From an uncultured Eubacteriales bacterium (GTDB lineage Bacteria; Bacillota; Clostridia; Oscillospirales; Oscillospiraceae): a stretch of DNA of 32,617 nt. Positions 15,150 through 23,593 of the stretch are shown one piece after another. The notes beneath the pieces were generated by a model. That model did not search any database, was not told where the DNA came from, and was given only the letters and a program-made list of their open reading frames with translations. Position 1 is the first letter of the stretch. Every line of letters starts with the position of its first letter. The stretch lies in NCBI GenBank assembly GCA_934572535.1, contig CAKTLJ010000018.1:1-32617 (forward strand). Direction: 5' to 3'. The position numbers and the translations under genes were made by a program.

Positions 15150-15602
15150 ATGGCAAACGCATCCTTGATCACCCAGAAAGTACAGGAGATCCACCTGGTC
15201 AATAAATTGGAGAAGCCCGGTCAGGTCCAGCTGGACAGCTCCTTCTCCCTGAACGTCAGCTTCGCCCCCGACGGCAGCCGCTGCATCGGCAAGCTCCAGC
15301 AGACCCTGCGGGACAAGGAGTTCGCCGGAGGCAAGCTCACCATGTCCGTGGAACTGGTGGGCGTGTTCAACTGCACCGAGGCCTTCGACGACGAGGTGAA
15401 GCGCCAGATCCACGGGGAGGTCTACGACCAGCTCTTCCCCTATATGCAGGTCCAGTGCGCCAACCTGGCTGCGGCCTCCGGGATCCCCGGTCTGATGCTG
15501 AAAAAGGCCTCCATCGACCCCAACACCATTGCGGTCAACAAGCGCGGCCCCGACGGTTCCGACCGCAACCCCGACGGCGGCCCCAAGCTGACCCTTCTGT
15601 AA
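15150..15602 (+). CDS. SecB-like chaperone-family protein
   Basis: A 150-residue soluble protein whose plan resembles SecB: an N-terminal beta-sheet half (LDSSFSLNVSFAPDG; GKLTMSVELVGVFNC) and a C-terminal helix region with LFPYMQVQCANLAAASGIPGLML, close to the SecB LFPY...GFPPLLL pattern. SecB-like proteins in Firmicutes include toxin-antitoxin-chaperone and stand-alone types; no toxin-antitoxin pair is next to this one. ATG 15150 has AGGAAG about 10 bases upstream; the frame is open far upstream over spoVAD, but this is antisense and rejected. The following ligase gene starts 4 bases after the stop, so the two are probably coupled. Confidence 0.75.
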   Translation: MANASLITQKVQEIHLVNKLEKPGQVQLDSSFSLNVSFAPDGSRCIGKLQQTLRDKEFAGGKLTMSVELVGVFNCTEAFDDEVKRQIHGEVYDQLFPYMQVQCANLAAASGIPGLMLKKASIDPNTIAVNKRGPDGSDRNPDGGPKLTLL

Positions 15603-15606
15603 GCCC

Positions 15607-17217
15607 ATGAGCCACGCGATCTTTGAAGACCTCTGGCGGGGGAAGGAGACCTGTCTGGACCGGCCCGCCCTCCGCTGCGGGGAGGATTCCCTGACCTTTG
15701 GTCAGTTCTTCGACCTGATCCGCCGCGCGGAGGCCGGCCTGCGCGCGCTGGGCGTTCAGGCGGGGGAGTTCGTCACCATCCTCTCCATGAACACGCCGGA
15801 GACCATTGCCGCCTTTTATGCGCTCGACCGGATCGGCGCGGTAGCCAACTGGGTGGACATCAAGCTGAGCCCCGTCGAGGTGGAAGAGTACCTCGCCCGC
15901 ACCAAGACCCGGGTGGTCCTGGCCCTGGAGGTCGCCTTCCGCAAGGTGTACGAGAATCGGGGCCGCTCTCCCGCGGCGCACTTCGTCTGCCTGCCCCTGG
16001 CGCCCTACGTGTCCCCCGCGCTGGGAGAGCAGCTCCGGGTGGGCAGCTGGACGGCCTGCCGGGGCGAGGGTTGCTTGTCCTGGGCGGAATTTCTCCGGGA
16101 CCCGTGCGACGCGGCCCCGGACACCACCCGCTGGGAGGAGCCTGTGGCCATCACCTACACCGGCGGCACGACCGGCCCGGCCAAGGGGGTCATGCTCTCC
16201 CGGCGGGCCTTCCGCGCGTCCCTGGTGCAGTATACGGAGTCGGGGACCGAGCTTGGCAGCGGGGCGAACCTGACGCTCCTGCCGCCCTTCGCGGCCTTTG
16301 GCCTGTGCCAGTGCATCCACGTGCCCCTGTGCCTGGGCATGGAGGTCGTTTTGGTCCCCATGTTCCGCCCCGATGAGCTGGGGGACCTGCTGCTGCGCTA
16401 CCGGCCGGAGCAGGTCAGCGGCACGACGTCCTACTGGCAGCTGCTGCTGAACAGCCCTGTGGCGCGGGATGCCGACCTGTCGTTCTTGCAAAATCCCCGC
16501 AACGGCGGCGACGCCATGTCCATTGAGATGGAAAAGCGGATCAACGCCTTCCTGGCCCAGCGGGGCTGCCGGGCCAGGCTCGTGAAGGAGTACGGCATGT
16601 CCGAGGTCTGCGGCATCGTCTGCGTGAACTACGGACCCTGGCGGAAGGAGGGCAACGTAGGCCGCCCGTTGCCCGGCTGCCGGATCGTGGCGGTGGACCC
16701 GGACACGGGCGCGGCGCTGCCGACGGGGGAGCAGGGCGAGCTTCTCATCGACAGCGAAACCGTCATGAACGGCTACCACGCCATGCCCGAGGCGGACGCG
16801 CAGGTCTGGAAGCCCGGCCCGGATGGGAAGCGCTGGATCTGGACCAAGGACGTTGGCTACCTGGAGGCGGACGGCAGTGTGGTCGTCACCGGCCGGACGA
16901 AGCGGATGATCTCCCGGAACGGCTTTAAGATCTTCCCCAGCGTGATCGAGGACTGCCTGCTCCAAAACCCGCGGGTGGAGGCCTGCGCCGTGGTGAGCGG
17001 ACAAAACCCGGCGGGGGAGACCGTGCCCGTGGCCCATGTGGTGCTCCAGGCGGGGGAGGATGCCGCGCTGGCGGAGCAGACCCTTCGGGCGCACTGCAAG
17101 AAGAACCTCAACCGGTATCTCAATCCGGCGGCCTATTTCTTCCGTCCGGCCCTGCCCCTCACCGAGCGGGGAAAGCTGGACTACCGCACCCTGGAGCGGG
17201 AGACCCGCCTGACCTGA
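15607..17217 (+). CDS. AMP-forming acyl/aryl-CoA ligase-like enzyme
   Basis: A 536-residue class I adenylate-forming enzyme. The AMP-binding P-loop YTGGTTGPAKGVML is at about 183-196, the EYGMSEVCG adenine-site motif near 330, a hinge/ATP-ribose motif WTKDVGYLEADGSVVVTGR near 415, and the C-terminal lysine in LTERGKLDY (about 523). It lacks membrane segments. Such enzymes activate a carboxylate as acyl-AMP and pass it to CoA or a carrier protein; the substrate cannot be read here. There is no clear ribosome binding site, which with the 4-base gap suggests coupling to the SecB-like gene. No carrier-protein or other fatty-acid gene lies nearby. Confidence 0.9.
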   Translation: MSHAIFEDLWRGKETCLDRPALRCGEDSLTFGQFFDLIRRAEAGLRALGVQAGEFVTILSMNTPETIAAFYALDRIGAVANWVDIKLSPVEVEEYLARTKTRVVLALEVAFRKVYENRGRSPAAHFVCLPLAPYVSPALGEQLRVGSWTACRGEGCLSWAEFLRDPCDAAPDTTRWEEPVAITYTGGTTGPAKGVMLSRRAFRASLVQYTESGTELGSGANLTLLPPFAAFGLCQCIHVPLCLGMEVVLVPMFRPDELGDLLLRYRPEQVSGTTSYWQLLLNSPVARDADLSFLQNPRNGGDAMSIEMEKRINAFLAQRGCRARLVKEYGMSEVCGIVCVNYGPWRKEGNVGRPLPGCRIVAVDPDTGAALPTGEQGELLIDSETVMNGYHAMPEADAQVWKPGPDGKRWIWTKDVGYLEADGSVVVTGRTKRMISRNGFKIFPSVIEDCLLQNPRVEACAVVSGQNPAGETVPVAHVVLQAGEDAALAEQTLRAHCKKNLNRYLNPAAYFFRPALPLTERGKLDYRTLERETRLT

Positions 17218-17243
17218 CCGAACCTTATATCATATCGCACGCA

Positions 17244-17270
17244 AAAAGGACCTGCCAAGCAGGTCCTTTT
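17244..17270. terminator. Bidirectional terminator after the ligase gene
   Basis: AAAAGGACCTGC (17244-17255) and GCAGGTCCTTTT (17259-17270) around a 3-base loop. It ends the ligase gene and, on the minus strand, the envelope operon starting at 19.8 kb. The stem core recurs at 19903-19930. Confidence 0.85.
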
Positions 17271-17299
17271 GCTGTTCGAGGACAGCCAGCGACAGACAT

Positions 17300-17800
17300 T
17301 CAGAGAAGCCGGTCAAACTGGTTGGCCGTGACGTCGTTTCGGTGAACATAGCTGTGGATCGCTACGTAGACAGCACCCACCAGAAGGGACGTCCCAAGGT
17401 CCCAGCCGTTCCGCCCCTGGACAGATCCAACGCCAATGACCAGCACACCGCAGGCCGCCAGGATGGCCGCAGCGGCGATTTGGATGGCCTTGGCTTTTTT
17501 CAGTGGCATGGGAGCAGTCCCTGCCTGATTTCTGGCCCAGTAATGGTCCCACAGGCAGGTCACCAGGAAGACGACGGGTAGCCACAAGATGAAGCGGTCC
17601 GGCGTGTACTTCAATCCGAGTGTCACCGCGACAAAGGTCATAATGGCCAGGAATACCAGGTGAAGCTGAAACTGCTTTCGCTTGAGCAGGAACCAAGAGA
17701 CCCCGAGGATGACACAGGCGAGCACCAGGGGGATAAGCAGCTGCACCCAGGCAGCGGGGCCGTTCGTGAGGCCCCATTCTCGATAGTATTGATACGTCAT
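17300..17800 (-). CDS. Uncharacterised integral membrane protein
   Basis: A 166-residue protein with four or five hydrophobic segments (WVQLLIPLVLACVILGVSW; HLVFLAIMTFVAVTLGL; FILWLPVVFLVTCLW; IQIAAAAILAACGVLVIGV; a weaker C-terminal one). No domain is recognised. GTATCAATAC-rich sequence precedes the ATG, with AGGAGGTGC about 7 bases upstream. It lies 64 bases after the lipoprotein gene in the same direction and before a terminator, so it is probably the last gene of the sigma-factor-led group. Confidence 0.6.
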   Translation of the reverse strand: MTYQYYREWGLTNGPAAWVQLLIPLVLACVILGVSWFLLKRKQFQLHLVFLAIMTFVAVTLGLKYTPDRFILWLPVVFLVTCLWDHYWARNQAGTAPMPLKKAKAIQIAAAAILAACGVLVIGVGSVQGRNGWDLGTSLLVGAVYVAIHSYVHRNDVTANQFDRLL

Positions 17801-17864
17801 AGAGCACCTCCTAGTTGTTTTGCGACTTCTCTTACAGGGTCAGGGATGTGTTTTCAAGGTCTGC

Positions 17865-18437
17865 TTACGGCGTGTCGCCGTCGCTCATGGGGAGGATCGG
17901 CGCTGTCTGCATCGCCTCTTCGGGGAAATCATAAAGCCCCTCCGGAACGGCCTGGGGCGCGACGCAGAACTTCCAGCTTCCGTCCACATAGGCGGCGTAG
18001 TGGGTGGCGTCGAGGCTCTGCACGTGCCACTTTTTTCCGTCCGTCGGTTCCTTGGTGCCGATGACGGCCCCGTCGTCTCCGTAAACCAATTCAAACGGGG
18101 ACAGCTGCACGCCCACGACGTTGACCGCGTAAAGCTCAGGGGTCAGCTCCTGTATGTCATAGACTGTGTAGCTCTGCACGAGGCTTGCGCCTGAGAAGTC
18201 GGTACACAGTTCCTTGAAATACTCGTCCGTGCCGTCGGCAAAATACATGGCCGCGATCGCGGCGTCATCATCCCGCGCAACGAGAGCATCATAGTAGCGT
18301 TCCGTCAATTCGGTGATCTGCGCTGCGTTGTCTGCGGAGTCTGCGGGTTTCTCCGTCTCCGCGCTCTGGCAGCCGGGCAGGAGGAAACCCACCAGCAGCA
18401 GCAAGAGCACGCAGCCAAATTTTGTACATCTGTTCAT
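17865..18437 (-). CDS. Lipoprotein with NTF2-like domain
   Basis: A 190-residue lipoprotein: signal MNRCTKFGCVLLLLLVGFLLPGC with lipobox LLPGC, a serine/alanine-rich spacer, then an NTF2/SnoaL-like fold (ELTERYYDALVARDDDAAIAAMYF, ending in WKFCV). No function is known. ATG 18437 was chosen because AAGGAG lies 9 bases upstream; an ATG at 18446 abuts that site. It follows the DUF4367 gene after 132 bases, which contain a hairpin. Confidence 0.8.
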   Translation of the reverse strand: MNRCTKFGCVLLLLLVGFLLPGCQSAETEKPADSADNAAQITELTERYYDALVARDDDAAIAAMYFADGTDEYFKELCTDFSGASLVQSYTVYDIQELTPELYAVNVVGVQLSPFELVYGDDGAVIGTKEPTDGKKWHVQSLDATHYAAYVDGSWKFCVAPQAVPEGLYDFPEEAMQTAPILPMSDGDTP

Positions 18438-18497
18438 AGAGGTCATCTCCTTTTCAATGCGTCGGTGGTAGTCTGAAAAAAGCGGATCTATAAAGAA

Positions 18498-18541
18498 CCT
18501 CCTTTCTTGGGCCTTCAATAAGAATAACGAAAGAAAGGAGG
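18498..18541 (-). other. Hairpin between the anti-sigma gene and the lipoprotein gene
   Basis: CCTCCTTTCTT (18498-18508) is perfectly inverted at 18531-18541 with a 22-base loop. On the minus strand the distal arm ends AAAGAAAGGAGG and TTCTTT follows, so it may be a leaky terminator lowering expression of the downstream lipoprotein, or hide a Shine-Dalgarno-like sequence. Confidence 0.5.
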
Positions 18542-18569
18542 GGAACCTGACAGGATCCTGAAAATTTTT

Positions 18570-19280
18570 TCAAGAAATATCTTCAATGCTCCCCAAAATC
18601 TGGATCATCTCATCCAAAGAAATGCTGCCGCTTAGAATATACTCATGTCCATGGGGAAACCAGACAATGATCGTGACCTCGTCTTTTTCAGAAACTACGG
18701 CAGGACAGTCTCTGATTTCCAGCTCGGATAGGGTCGCGTTTTCGGTATCAATCGAAGTGTCCAGCGGAGAGATATAATAATCAATGCTATAGTAGCCGTT
18801 GTTATTGTCCTCATAAAAAACCATACAGCTATCCTTGCTCTCATTTATCGATTCAACGTAAAACCCATCCGGTATATAAGTTGGCAGGTGAGAGCGAAAT
18901 GCTTTGGATGGGACAGCCTGCGTCGCTGTGTCTTTGAGAGTAATTTCGGAAAAATGATCTCCCACAGTGATGATGATGTTCATAACGGGGATACGAATTG
19001 CGTCTACCTGGGTGACCAGAAACCCACTGCCAAGAAAGACCAGGACCACCATGGCGGCCAGCTGGCGGAGGCCCTTTCGGTGCTTTGCCCGCCACTCCTT
19101 GCGCCGCGCTTTTCGGAGGAGTTTTTCCATCTTCCGTTCAAAGGCGGGAGAAAATTGGTGGAGCTCCACCCCCTTTTCCCGGAGGGTCTCCTCCGGGAAA
19201 AGGGGGTCCTCCTCGTGGTGGTCTTGGAAGGCGTTGCGCAGCATGGTCTCGAACATCTCATCTTGCAATTTCTGTTTCAC
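18570..19280 (-). CDS. DUF4367-type membrane protein, probable anti-sigma factor
   Basis: A 236-residue protein with a cytoplasmic N terminus (about 1-75, charged and helical), one membrane helix (QLAAMVVLVFLGSGFLVTQV, about 78-97) and an outer domain (about 115-236) with HLPTYIPDGFYVESINESKDS, the DUF4367 pattern. Its start overlaps the ECF sigma gene stop as ATGA. A single-pass protein coupled to an ECF sigma factor is the classic layout of a membrane anti-sigma factor; DUF4367 pairs are common in Clostridia. No zinc-type ZAS motif is visible, so the sigma-binding part would be non-canonical (inference). Confidence 0.82.
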   Translation of the reverse strand: MKQKLQDEMFETMLRNAFQDHHEEDPLFPEETLREKGVELHQFSPAFERKMEKLLRKARRKEWRAKHRKGLRQLAAMVVLVFLGSGFLVTQVDAIRIPVMNIIITVGDHFSEITLKDTATQAVPSKAFRSHLPTYIPDGFYVESINESKDSCMVFYEDNNNGYYSIDYYISPLDTSIDTENATLSELEIRDCPAVVSEKDEVTIIVWFPHGHEYILSGSISLDEMIQILGSIEDIS

Positions 19281-19834
19281 AATATGCGCTCCTCCCTTTC
19301 CTCGGCCAAGAGCTTGGCCAGTTTTTTTCGTCCGCGGGACAGCCGGGCGTTGACGGCGTCCTCCTTCACGCCCATGAGCGCCGCGATCTCTGCCGCCGGG
19401 TGGTCGAAGAGATAGTAGAGCTTCATGGTGTCCCGATAGATCGTTGGCAGCTCGTGGATGGCCTGCACCAGGCGGTCATAGCCCTCTTGGCTGAACAGGG
19501 CCTCGTCCAGGCTCTCCCTGCCTCCGGTGTCCGGCAGGTCATCCAGAAAGTCCACCCCGCACGCCTGCTTCTGCCGCTGGCGGTAGAGGTCTAGCGCGCT
19601 GTTTCTAGTAAGAATAACGATATAATCCTTCCGAACCTGACCGTCCAACGCAGAAATTTTAGCCATATTTTTTGCGATCTTGATAAATGCCTCCGAAACC
19701 GCGTCCTCGGCCAGGTGATGGTCCCGCAAAACGGCCACGGCAATGCCGAACATGGCCGCGCGGTAGCGTCGGTAGATCTCCTCAAAGAGCGAGATATGCC
19801 CAGGGTCCTCGACCAGGGTCGTGTACAGTATCAT
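19277..19834 (-). CDS. ECF-type RNA polymerase sigma factor
   Basis: A 185-residue sigma-70-family protein. Region 2 (about 15-85) has ISLFEEIYRRYRAAMFGIA, HHLAEDAVSEAFIKIAKN and IVILTRNSALDLYRQRQK. Region 4 (about 120-175) has LPTIYRDTMKLYYLFDHPAAEIAALMGV and the recognition helix VKEDAVNARLSRGRKKL. Region 3 is missing, as expected for ECF proteins. ATG 19834 follows GGAAGGAT. It leads the anti-sigma gene and presumably regulates its own operon; the promoter seen upstream looks sigma-A-like, so autoregulation is not proven. Confidence 0.93.
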   Translation of the reverse strand: MILYTTLVEDPGHISLFEEIYRRYRAAMFGIAVAVLRDHHLAEDAVSEAFIKIAKNMAKISALDGQVRKDYIVILTRNSALDLYRQRQKQACGVDFLDDLPDTGGRESLDEALFSQEGYDRLVQAIHELPTIYRDTMKLYYLFDHPAAEIAALMGVKEDAVNARLSRGRKKLAKLLAEEREERIL

Positions 19835-19869
19835 AGCGCCGATCCTTCCCCTTCCCTCAATTCACGTTC

Positions 19870-19898
19870 ATTATAGCATAGTTCCGGGGGGCGCACAA
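19870..19898 (-). promoter_or_regulatory. Promoter of the ECF sigma factor operon
   Basis: On the minus strand TTGTGC (19893-19898) and TATAAT (19870-19875) with a 17-base spacer, about 35 bases before the start codon. Confidence 0.6.
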
Positions 19899-19902
19899 CG
19901 AG

Positions 19903-19930
19903 GAAAGGACCTGCCGGGGCAGGTCCTTTC
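19903..19930. terminator. Terminator at the end of the pyr operon
   Basis: GAAAGGACCTGC (19903-19914) and GCAGGTCCTTTC (19919-19930) around a 4-base loop; on the minus strand it follows pyrI by 13 bases. It directly abuts the -35 region of the sigma operon promoter, so the two units are tightly packed. The stem core matches the terminator at 17244-17270. Confidence 0.82.
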
Positions 19931-19943
19931 TGGTGGGTGAGAT

Positions 19944-20366
19944 TTACTTCTTGCTGCCCTTTGTGTCGCAGTAGATGCAGCGGTAGATGCCGTTCTCCCG
20001 GTCGGTCAGGCGGAAGACGTGGGGCAGCTCCTGCTCGATGGAGGTGATGCACCGGGGGTTCTTACAGCGGATGACGCCGGTGATGGTCTCGGGCAGGTGG
20101 GGGTGGATCTTCTCCATCCGCTCGCTGCCGCGGATGATGTTCACGGTGATCTGGGGGTCGATGTAGCCCAGCATGTCGTAGTTCAGGTCGATGACCTCGT
20201 TGATCTTCAGGATGTCCTTCTTGCCGTACTTGCCGCTGGAGGCGTTCTTGATGACGGCGACCTCGCACTCCAGTTTTTCCAGGCCCAGCTTTTCATAGAG
20301 ATACATCCCGCGACCGGCGGGGATGTGGTCGATCACGATGCCGTCCACGATGGTTCCGATAATCAT
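19944..20366 (-). CDS. pyrI: Aspartate carbamoyltransferase regulatory subunit
   Basis: A 140-residue protein of the PyrI family, the allosteric subunit of aspartate transcarbamoylase. The N-terminal nucleotide-binding domain has IVDGIVIDHIPAGRGMYLYE; the C-terminal zinc domain has C-x4-C and C-x2-C (RCKNPRC, YRCIYC). Family knowledge: CTP and ATP act through this subunit in enterobacteria, and Clostridia also carry it. ATG 20366 follows GGAGGTGG and lies 1 base from the pyrB stop. It is the last gene of the operon. Presence of PyrI implies a dodecameric enzyme with nucleotide feedback control, unlike Bacillus. Confidence 0.95.
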   Translation of the reverse strand: MIIGTIVDGIVIDHIPAGRGMYLYEKLGLEKLECEVAVIKNASSGKYGKKDILKINEVIDLNYDMLGYIDPQITVNIIRGSERMEKIHPHLPETITGVIRCKNPRCITSIEQELPHVFRLTDRENGIYRCIYCDTKGSKK

Positions 20367-20367
20367 T

Positions 20368-21285
20368 TCATTCCACCTCCAGCAGTTTCAGGATGAGGGC
20401 CATGCGGATGAACTTGCCATAGAGGACCTGGCGGAAGTAGCAGGCTCTGGGATCCTCATCAATGGCGACGGAGATCTCGTTCACACGGGGCAGGGGATGC
20501 AGGATGGACAGGTCCCACTTGGCCGTGCGCAGCTTATCCGGGGTCAGGATATAGCTGTCCTTCAGGCGAACGTAGTCGTCCTCGTTGAAGAAGCGCTCGC
20601 GCTGGACGCGGGTCATGTAGAGGATGTCCAGCTGCGGCATGGCGTCCTCCAGCGAGGTGGTCTCCAGGAAGTCGATGTTGTTGCGCTCCAGCAGGTCGGC
20701 GCGGACGCTCTCCGGCACCCGCAGCTCCTCGGGGGAGATGAGCACGAAGCGGACGTTTTTATAGCGGGACATGGCGCCGATCAGGGAGTGGACAGTGCGG
20801 CCGAATTTCAGGTCGCCGCAGCAGCCCACCACCAGGTTGTCCAGCCGCCCCTTCTCCCGTTTGATGGTCAGCAGGTCGGCCAGGGTCTGGGTGGGGTGGT
20901 GATGGCCGCCGTCCCCGGCGTTGATGACCGGGACCGTGGCCTTCATGGAGGCGACCAGGGGCGCGCCCTCCTTGGGGTGGCGCATGGCGATGATATCCGC
21001 CAGGCAGCTGACCACCCGGGCGGTGTCCGCTACGCTCTCGCCCTTGGTGGCGGAGGAGTTGTCCGCGGAGTGGAAGCCGATGACCTGACCGCCCAGCTCG
21101 TACATGGCGGCCTCGAAGCTCAGGCGGGTCCGGGTAGAGGGTTCGTAAAACAGGGTGGCCAGCTTCTTCCAGCGGCACTTTTCCCGGTATTCCTCGGGAT
21201 GCTCGATGATATCTTCCGCCTTGGCGATCAGCTCGTCGATCTCCGACACAGACAGGTCGGTAATATCGATCAAATCACGTTTCAT
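20368..21285 (-). CDS. pyrB: Aspartate carbamoyltransferase catalytic subunit
   Basis: A 305-residue cytoplasmic enzyme joining carbamoyl phosphate and aspartate to carbamoyl aspartate, the first committed pyrimidine step. Motifs: [11 protein letters not shown] (carbamoyl phosphate site, about 47-57), GESVADT loop, [11 protein letters not shown] (about 130), and HPLPRVNE near 260. Length is standard. Start ATG 21285 follows GGAATGG. It is coupled with pyrI downstream. Confidence 0.97.
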   Translation of the reverse strand: MKRDLIDITDLSVSEIDELIAKAEDIIEHPEEYREKCRWKKLATLFYEPSTRTRLSFEAAMYELGGQVIGFHSADNSSATKGESVADTARVVSCLADIIAMRHPKEGAPLVASMKATVPVINAGDGGHHHPTQTLADLLTIKREKGRLDNLVVGCCGDLKFGRTVHSLIGAMSRYKNVRFVLISPEELRVPESVRADLLERNNIDFLETTSLEDAMPQLDILYMTRVQRERFFNEDDYVRLKDSYILTPDKLRTAKWDLSILHPLPRVNEISVAIDEDPRACYFRQVLYGKFIRMALILKLLEVE

Positions 21286-21327
21286 AGGACCATTCCTTTC
21301 ACAGTAGTTGACGACGCACGGCGGCGC

Positions 21328-21960
21328 TTACTTTCCGATCCAGCTCTCGTCGGAGGGGTCGTTGCGGAAGGCGATGAGGCGGGCCTGGTCCTCGGGGCGG
21401 ATGTAGCCCTCGGCGGCGGCCACGGCGGCCACGGTGTCCAGGTCGGTCAGGCTCACGTTCTTCACCTTGGCTTCGGCCAGGCGGTCCACGCTCTTCTTCA
21501 TCCCGTAGGTGAAGATGCTGACGATGCCCAGGACCTCAGCCCCGGCCTGGCGCAGAACGTCCACGACCTCCAGCACACTGCCGCCGGTGGAGATCAGATC
21601 CTCCACGACGACCACCTTCTGACCGGGGAGCAGCTTGCCCTCGATCTGGTTCTTGCGGCCGTGGTCCTTGGCGCCGGAGCGGACATAGCCCATGGGCAGC
21701 TCCAGCAGCTGGGCGGTGATGGCGGCGTGGGCGATCCCGGCGGTGCTGGTGCCCATGAGGACCTCTGCCTCGGGGTAGTGCTCCTTGACCAGGGCGGCCA
21801 GGCCGCGCTCCACGTCGGTGCGGACCTGGTGGTCGGACAGGGTCAGGCGGTTGTCGCAGTAGATGGGGCTCTTGATGCCGCTGGCCCAGGTGAAGGGCTC
21901 GTCAGGGCGCAGGAAAACGGCCTGGATCTTCAGCAGATCTTTTGCAATGGTGTTCTTCAT
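21328..21960 (-). CDS. pyrE: Orotate phosphoribosyltransferase
   Basis: A 210-residue type I PRTase converting orotate plus PRPP to OMP. Visible motifs are FTWASGIKSPIYCDNR at the N terminus, GTSTAGIAHAA, the RSGAKDHGRKNQIEG loop region and the PRPP-binding VVVVEDLISTGGS (about 119-131). Start ATG 21960 is preceded by AGGAGGATATTACC. It lies 23 bases after pyrF and 42 bases before pyrB. Confidence 0.97.
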   Translation of the reverse strand: MKNTIAKDLLKIQAVFLRPDEPFTWASGIKSPIYCDNRLTLSDHQVRTDVERGLAALVKEHYPEAEVLMGTSTAGIAHAAITAQLLELPMGYVRSGAKDHGRKNQIEGKLLPGQKVVVVEDLISTGGSVLEVVDVLRQAGAEVLGIVSIFTYGMKKSVDRLAEAKVKNVSLTDLDTVAAVAAAEGYIRPEDQARLIAFRNDPSDESWIGK

Positions 21961-21983
21961 GGTAATATCCTCCTATCATCCGG

Positions 21984-22682
21984 TCAGCCGACAAATTCGG
22001 CGATGCATCTCTCATACGCGGCCACGGGGTCGGCGGCAGCGGTGATGGGGCGGCCCACCACAATGTAATCGGAGCCGATCTCCCTGGCCTGGGCGGGGGT
22101 GGTCACGCGGACCTGGTCGCCCTTGTCGCCGTCGGCAAAACGGATGCCGGGGGTGACGGTCAGGAAGCCTGCCCCGCAGGTCTCGTGTACCTTGCCTGCC
22201 TCCATGGGGGAGCAGACCACACCATCCAGCCCGGCCTTGGCGGCGTTGGCCGCGTAGTGCATGACGGTCTGGTCGATGGGGGCCTGGATGAGCAGCTCCT
22301 CCCGCATCCGCTCCTCGCTGGTGGAGGTCAGCTGGGTGACGGCGATCACCAGCGGGCGGGTGCCGTCGGGGCGGGTCACACCCTCCAGGGCTGCCTCCAT
22401 CATGGCGCGGGTCCCGGCGGCGTGGAGGTTCACCATGTCCACGTCCAGGCGGGAGAGGACGTGCATGGATTTCTTTACGGTGTTGGGGATGTCGTGGAGC
22501 TTCAGGTCCAGGAAGATCTTATGGCCGCGGGCCTTGATCTCCTTGACGATGGAGGGTCCCTCCGCGTAGAAGAGCTCCATGCCGATCTTTACATAGGGCT
22601 TTTTCCCGGGAAACCGGTCCAGAAAAGCCAGGGTTTCTTCCTTGCTGCTAAAGTCGCAGGCGATGATAACGTCTTTTCCCAT
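21984..22682 (-). CDS. pyrF: Orotidine 5'-phosphate decarboxylase
   Basis: A 232-residue TIM-barrel enzyme decarboxylating OMP to UMP. It shows [13 protein letters not shown] at the N terminus, the catalytic [13 protein letters not shown] (D-x-K-x-x-D), TVTPGIR and DYIVVGRPI at the phosphate site. ATG 22682 shares its last base with the pyrD stop (TAATG), with AGGTGC upstream; the longer open frame reaching back over pyrD is a shadow. Confidence 0.97.
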   Translation of the reverse strand: MGKDVIIACDFSSKEETLAFLDRFPGKKPYVKIGMELFYAEGPSIVKEIKARGHKIFLDLKLHDIPNTVKKSMHVLSRLDVDMVNLHAAGTRAMMEAALEGVTRPDGTRPLVIAVTQLTSTSEERMREELLIQAPIDQTVMHYAANAAKAGLDGVVCSPMEAGKVHETCGAGFLTVTPGIRFADGDKGDQVRVTTPAQAREIGSDYIVVGRPITAAADPVAAYERCIAEFVG

Positions 22683-23593
22683 TAGTGGGCACCTCCGATA
22701 ATTTCTGTGATATCCTGGATCCCGAGCCGCTCCATGACGGCGGGCAGGTCGTCGATGATCTCCTTGCAGGCGTAGGGGTTCACCAGGTTGGCGGCCCCGA
22801 CCTGGACCGCAGTGGCGCCGGCGAGCATCAGTTCGATGACGTCCTCTGCGGTCTGGACGCCGCCCATGCCGATGATGGGCAGGTCCACCGCCTCGAAGAC
22901 CTGCCAGATCATGCGGACCGCCACAGGGAAGACCGCAGGTCCGGACAGACCGCCGGTGAGGTTGGCCAGGATGGGCTTGCGCTTTTTGATGTCCAGGCGC
23001 ATTCCCATGAGGGTGTTGATGAGGCTCAGGCCGTCCGCACCGCCCTCCTCGCAGGCCTTGGCGATGGAGACGATGTCGGTCACGTTGGGGGAGAGCTTCA
23101 CATACACGGGCTTTTTGCAGACTTCCTTCACGGACTTGGTCACGTTGTAGACCATGTTGGGGTCGGTGCCGAAGCTCATGCCGCCGTGGTGGACGTTGGG
23201 GCAGCTCACGTTGACCTCGATGATATCGGTGTGGGGAGAGGCGTCCGCCTTGGCGCAGCAGGTCACAAACTCGTCCAGGGAGAAGCCGCTGATGTTGGCC
23301 AGGATGGGCTTGTGATAGATCGCCCGGAGCCGGGGCAGCTCCTCGGCTACCACCTTGTCGATGCCGGGATTCTGGAGACCCACGGCGTTGAGCATACCGC
23401 CGGGCGTTTCGGCGATGCGGGGCGCGGGATTCCCGAAGCGAGGCTCCCGGGTGGTGCCCTTCACGCTGATGGCCCCGAGGCAGTTGATGTCGTACCACTG
23501 GGCGAACTCATAGCCAAAGCCGAACGTACCGCTGGCAGGGATGACGGGGTTGTCCAGTGAGACCCCGCTGAGGGTGACGGCGGTTCTTACCAT
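22682..23593 (-). CDS. pyrD: Dihydroorotate dehydrogenase class 1B, catalytic subunit
   Basis: A 303-residue FMN TIM-barrel enzyme oxidising dihydroorotate to orotate. [11 protein letters not shown] near the N terminus and the catalytic-cysteine motif [11 protein letters not shown] near 130 mark class 1, and adjacency to pyrK marks the NAD-linked 1B form. [15 protein letters not shown] and [13 protein letters not shown] form the FMN phosphate site. ATG 23593 follows GAAGGAGGAGATC and overlaps the end of pyrK, so the two subunits are translationally coupled. Confidence 0.97.
   Translation of the reverse strand: MVRTAVTLSGVSLDNPVIPASGTFGFGYEFAQWYDINCLGAISVKGTTREPRFGNPAPRIAETPGGMLNAVGLQNPGIDKVVAEELPRLRAIYHKPILANISGFSLDEFVTCCAKADASPHTDIIEVNVSCPNVHHGGMSFGTDPNMVYNVTKSVKEVCKKPVYVKLSPNVTDIVSIAKACEEGGADGLSLINTLMGMRLDIKKRKPILANLTGGLSGPAVFPVAVRMIWQVFEAVDLPIIGMGGVQTAEDVIELMLAGATAVQVGAANLVNPYACKEIIDDLPAVMERLGIQDITEIIGGAH

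Noticed and set aside
15535..17094. 519-residue minus-strand frame across the AMP-forming ligase
   Set aside because: Antisense to a gene with all family motifs; arginine/glycine/histidine-rich translation typical of GC-rich shadows.
20323..22068. 581-residue plus-strand frame across pyrB and pyrE
   Set aside because: Antisense to pyrB, pyrE and pyrI, whose motifs are complete; the translation has no recognisable domain.
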